Source: CAUZWH01 sp965224275 (GTDB lineage Bacteria; Pseudomonadota; Alphaproteobacteria; SHVV01). Taken from it: a DNA stretch of 64,000 nucleotides. The notes under the pieces were generated by a model. The model saw only the letters and a list, made by a program, of their open reading frames with translations. It had not been told where the DNA came from and made no database searches. The stretch is taken from assembly GCA_965224275.1 (NCBI GenBank), contig CBDCYR010000008.1, forward strand, positions 124,001-188,000, written 5' to 3'. Position numbers and translations under genes: made by a program. Shown here in pieces: positions 63,052-64,000 of the stretch. How positions within the stretch are numbered: the stretch's first letter is position 1; every line of letters starts with the position of its first letter.

Positions 63052-63271
63052 ACCTATTCCTGGGCCTGTAACAGCTCCCACCCACAATATATGGCAATGA
63101 GTAGGAGGAACACCCTAGGCAGTCTACGTAGATACCCCGAATCCCCAATACAAGATGAAAGTCTGTCTATTGCGAGGTACTCCATAAGAGGGGGTTCGCT
63201 GCGTCAGCTTGAATTGGCCTACAACCGCCAGTCACACTTACCGAACCGAGAATGCTGCTAAGGTGAGCATC

Positions 63272-63988
63272 ATGAGAACCCGGCTACGGTTGATTGTTGC
63301 GCTATTTGCGTCAGTGATTGCGATTGCTGCGCAGCCAACCGCACCGCGGGCGGATATGAGCTTGGGGCAATCGGCGTTTGAACAGGGTGATTATGAAGGC
63401 GCGTTCACGGCGTGGCTGGCCTCGGCCGAGCAAGGCCACACCGAGGCGCAACTCAATATCGGGTTTCTCTACCGCGCCGGCGCTGGTGTTGCCAAAGACG
63501 TGGTCGCCGCTTTCATGTGGTTTGAGAAGGCGGCACTGCAGGGAATGCCGGAGGCGCAAGTCGCGGTTGGTGGGTCCTATCTGCAGGGCGTCGGAGTCGA
63601 CAAGGACGACAGCCAAGCAGAACAGTGGCTACGTAAAGCCGCTGTTCAGGGGTACCCGGACGGTCAGGTTAATCTCGGCATGCTCTATATTCAGGGTCGC
63701 GGCGTCGCGCCCGATCTTGCCGCGGCGGCACAATGGTTTACCAAGGCAGCCGCCCAAGATGACTCGAACGGTCAACTCCACCTCGGGATGCTCCATGCCC
63801 AAGGGCTCGAGGGCTCGCCGGACTTTGTCGAAGCGTTGAAATGGTTCGCAATCGTTTCTCGAAAGGGTGACGACCACGCCCAACAAGCGCGGCAATTTGG
63901 GTCGGTCATCATCGAGCGAATGGCGCCCGATCAGATCGCAACAGCGCAACGCCGGGCCAAAGAGTGGCGGCGCGCACGAACCAAATAG
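63272..63988 (+). CDS. Sel1-repeat exported protein
   Basis: 238 residues from ATG 63272 (AAGGTGAG upstream); an in-frame ATG 21 codons earlier lacks a ribosome site. Signal peptide: LRLIVALFASVIAIAAQPTAPRA. Five Sel1 repeats follow: GHTEAQLNIGFLYRAGAGVAKDVV, GMPEAQVAVGGSYLQGVGVDKDDSQ, GYPDGQVNLGMLYIQGRGVAPDLAA and DSNGQLHLGMLHAQGLEGSPDFVEA among them. Divergent from the other Sel1 gene, with a gap of 220 bases; the two are paralogues but clearly different in sequence. Confidence 0.85.
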   Translation: MRTRLRLIVALFASVIAIAAQPTAPRADMSLGQSAFEQGDYEGAFTAWLASAEQGHTEAQLNIGFLYRAGAGVAKDVVAAFMWFEKAALQGMPEAQVAVGGSYLQGVGVDKDDSQAEQWLRKAAVQGYPDGQVNLGMLYIQGRGVAPDLAAAAQWFTKAAAQDDSNGQLHLGMLHAQGLEGSPDFVEALKWFAIVSRKGDDHAQQARQFGSVIIERMAPDQIATAQRRAKEWRRARTK

Positions 63989-64000
63989 CGGCGGCCGAGG

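Overview
The window looks like one contiguous piece of an alphaproteobacterial chromosome, probably a Rhodospirillales-like, metabolically versatile heterotroph. This is inferred from the gene types and base composition, not from a marker gene. It is rich in importers of small organic acids, amino acids and peptides (ABC and TRAP), with matching catabolic enzymes. I see no rRNA, tRNA, CRISPR array, phage genes or replication origin.

Layout. 0-4.4 kb: polar amino acid ABC importer parts (binding protein and two permeases, no ATPase) beside a DRE-TIM metallolyase. 4.6-15.9 kb: a large cluster with a GcvT-type demethylase, a fused DppDF-type ATPase, two peptide-type permeases, a homocysteine S-methyltransferase, a desaturase-like di-iron membrane enzyme, an XRE regulator, a signal-less PhnD-like protein and a Tat-exported family 5 binding protein. 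Together they suggest uptake and demethylation of a methylated compound. 16-19.9 kb: a Sel1 protein and a CHASE2 adenylate cyclase gene broken by an IS5-type element and by a one-base frameshift. 20-27.4 kb: class III aminotransferase, BKACE enzyme, two TAXI-type TRAP binding proteins (the second frameshifted), a fused TRAP permease and a UspA protein, probably a beta-amino/beta-keto acid import and cleavage unit. 27.45-28.4 kb: a second, intact copy of the same IS in opposite orientation. 28.4-33.4 kb: a DctP-type protein and a decaying mlaEFD lipid-transport operon (nonsense codon, 66-bp insertion, several frameshifts) with an intact auxiliary lipoprotein gene. 33.5-37.4 kb: hydrolase, broken NnrU, and an ArsR/AHSA1/DUF899/GST unit with a palindromic operator over the arsR start codon. 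37.9-44.4 kb: MBL hydrolase, ferredoxin-NADP reductase, two-subunit 2-oxoacid:ferredoxin oxidoreductase, and a receiver/HPt pair whose receiver lacks the phospho-acceptor Asp. 44.5-51.3 kb: a sugar and glycosylation cluster (NeuB-like synthase, TPR proteins, GT41 OGT-like transferase, GT9) plus a TAXI protein. 51.5-56 kb: MFS transporter and a frameshifted ACP-acyl ligase-PlsC fusion. 56-64 kb: amidohydrolase, YHS protein, glutathione-dependent formaldehyde dehydrogenase, membrane protein, lipid kinase, a methyltransferase-like protein and two Sel1 proteins.

Unifying themes. Two catabolic import modules feed one-carbon or acyl-CoA metabolism, and FrmA could deal with formaldehyde from demethylation. 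An unusual number of genes are broken. Some lesions are single-base and could be sequence errors, but the IS insertion, the 66-bp templated insertion and the truncated gene cannot be. The 16-35 kb part therefore appears to be undergoing real gene decay around two nearly identical, hence recent, IS copies.
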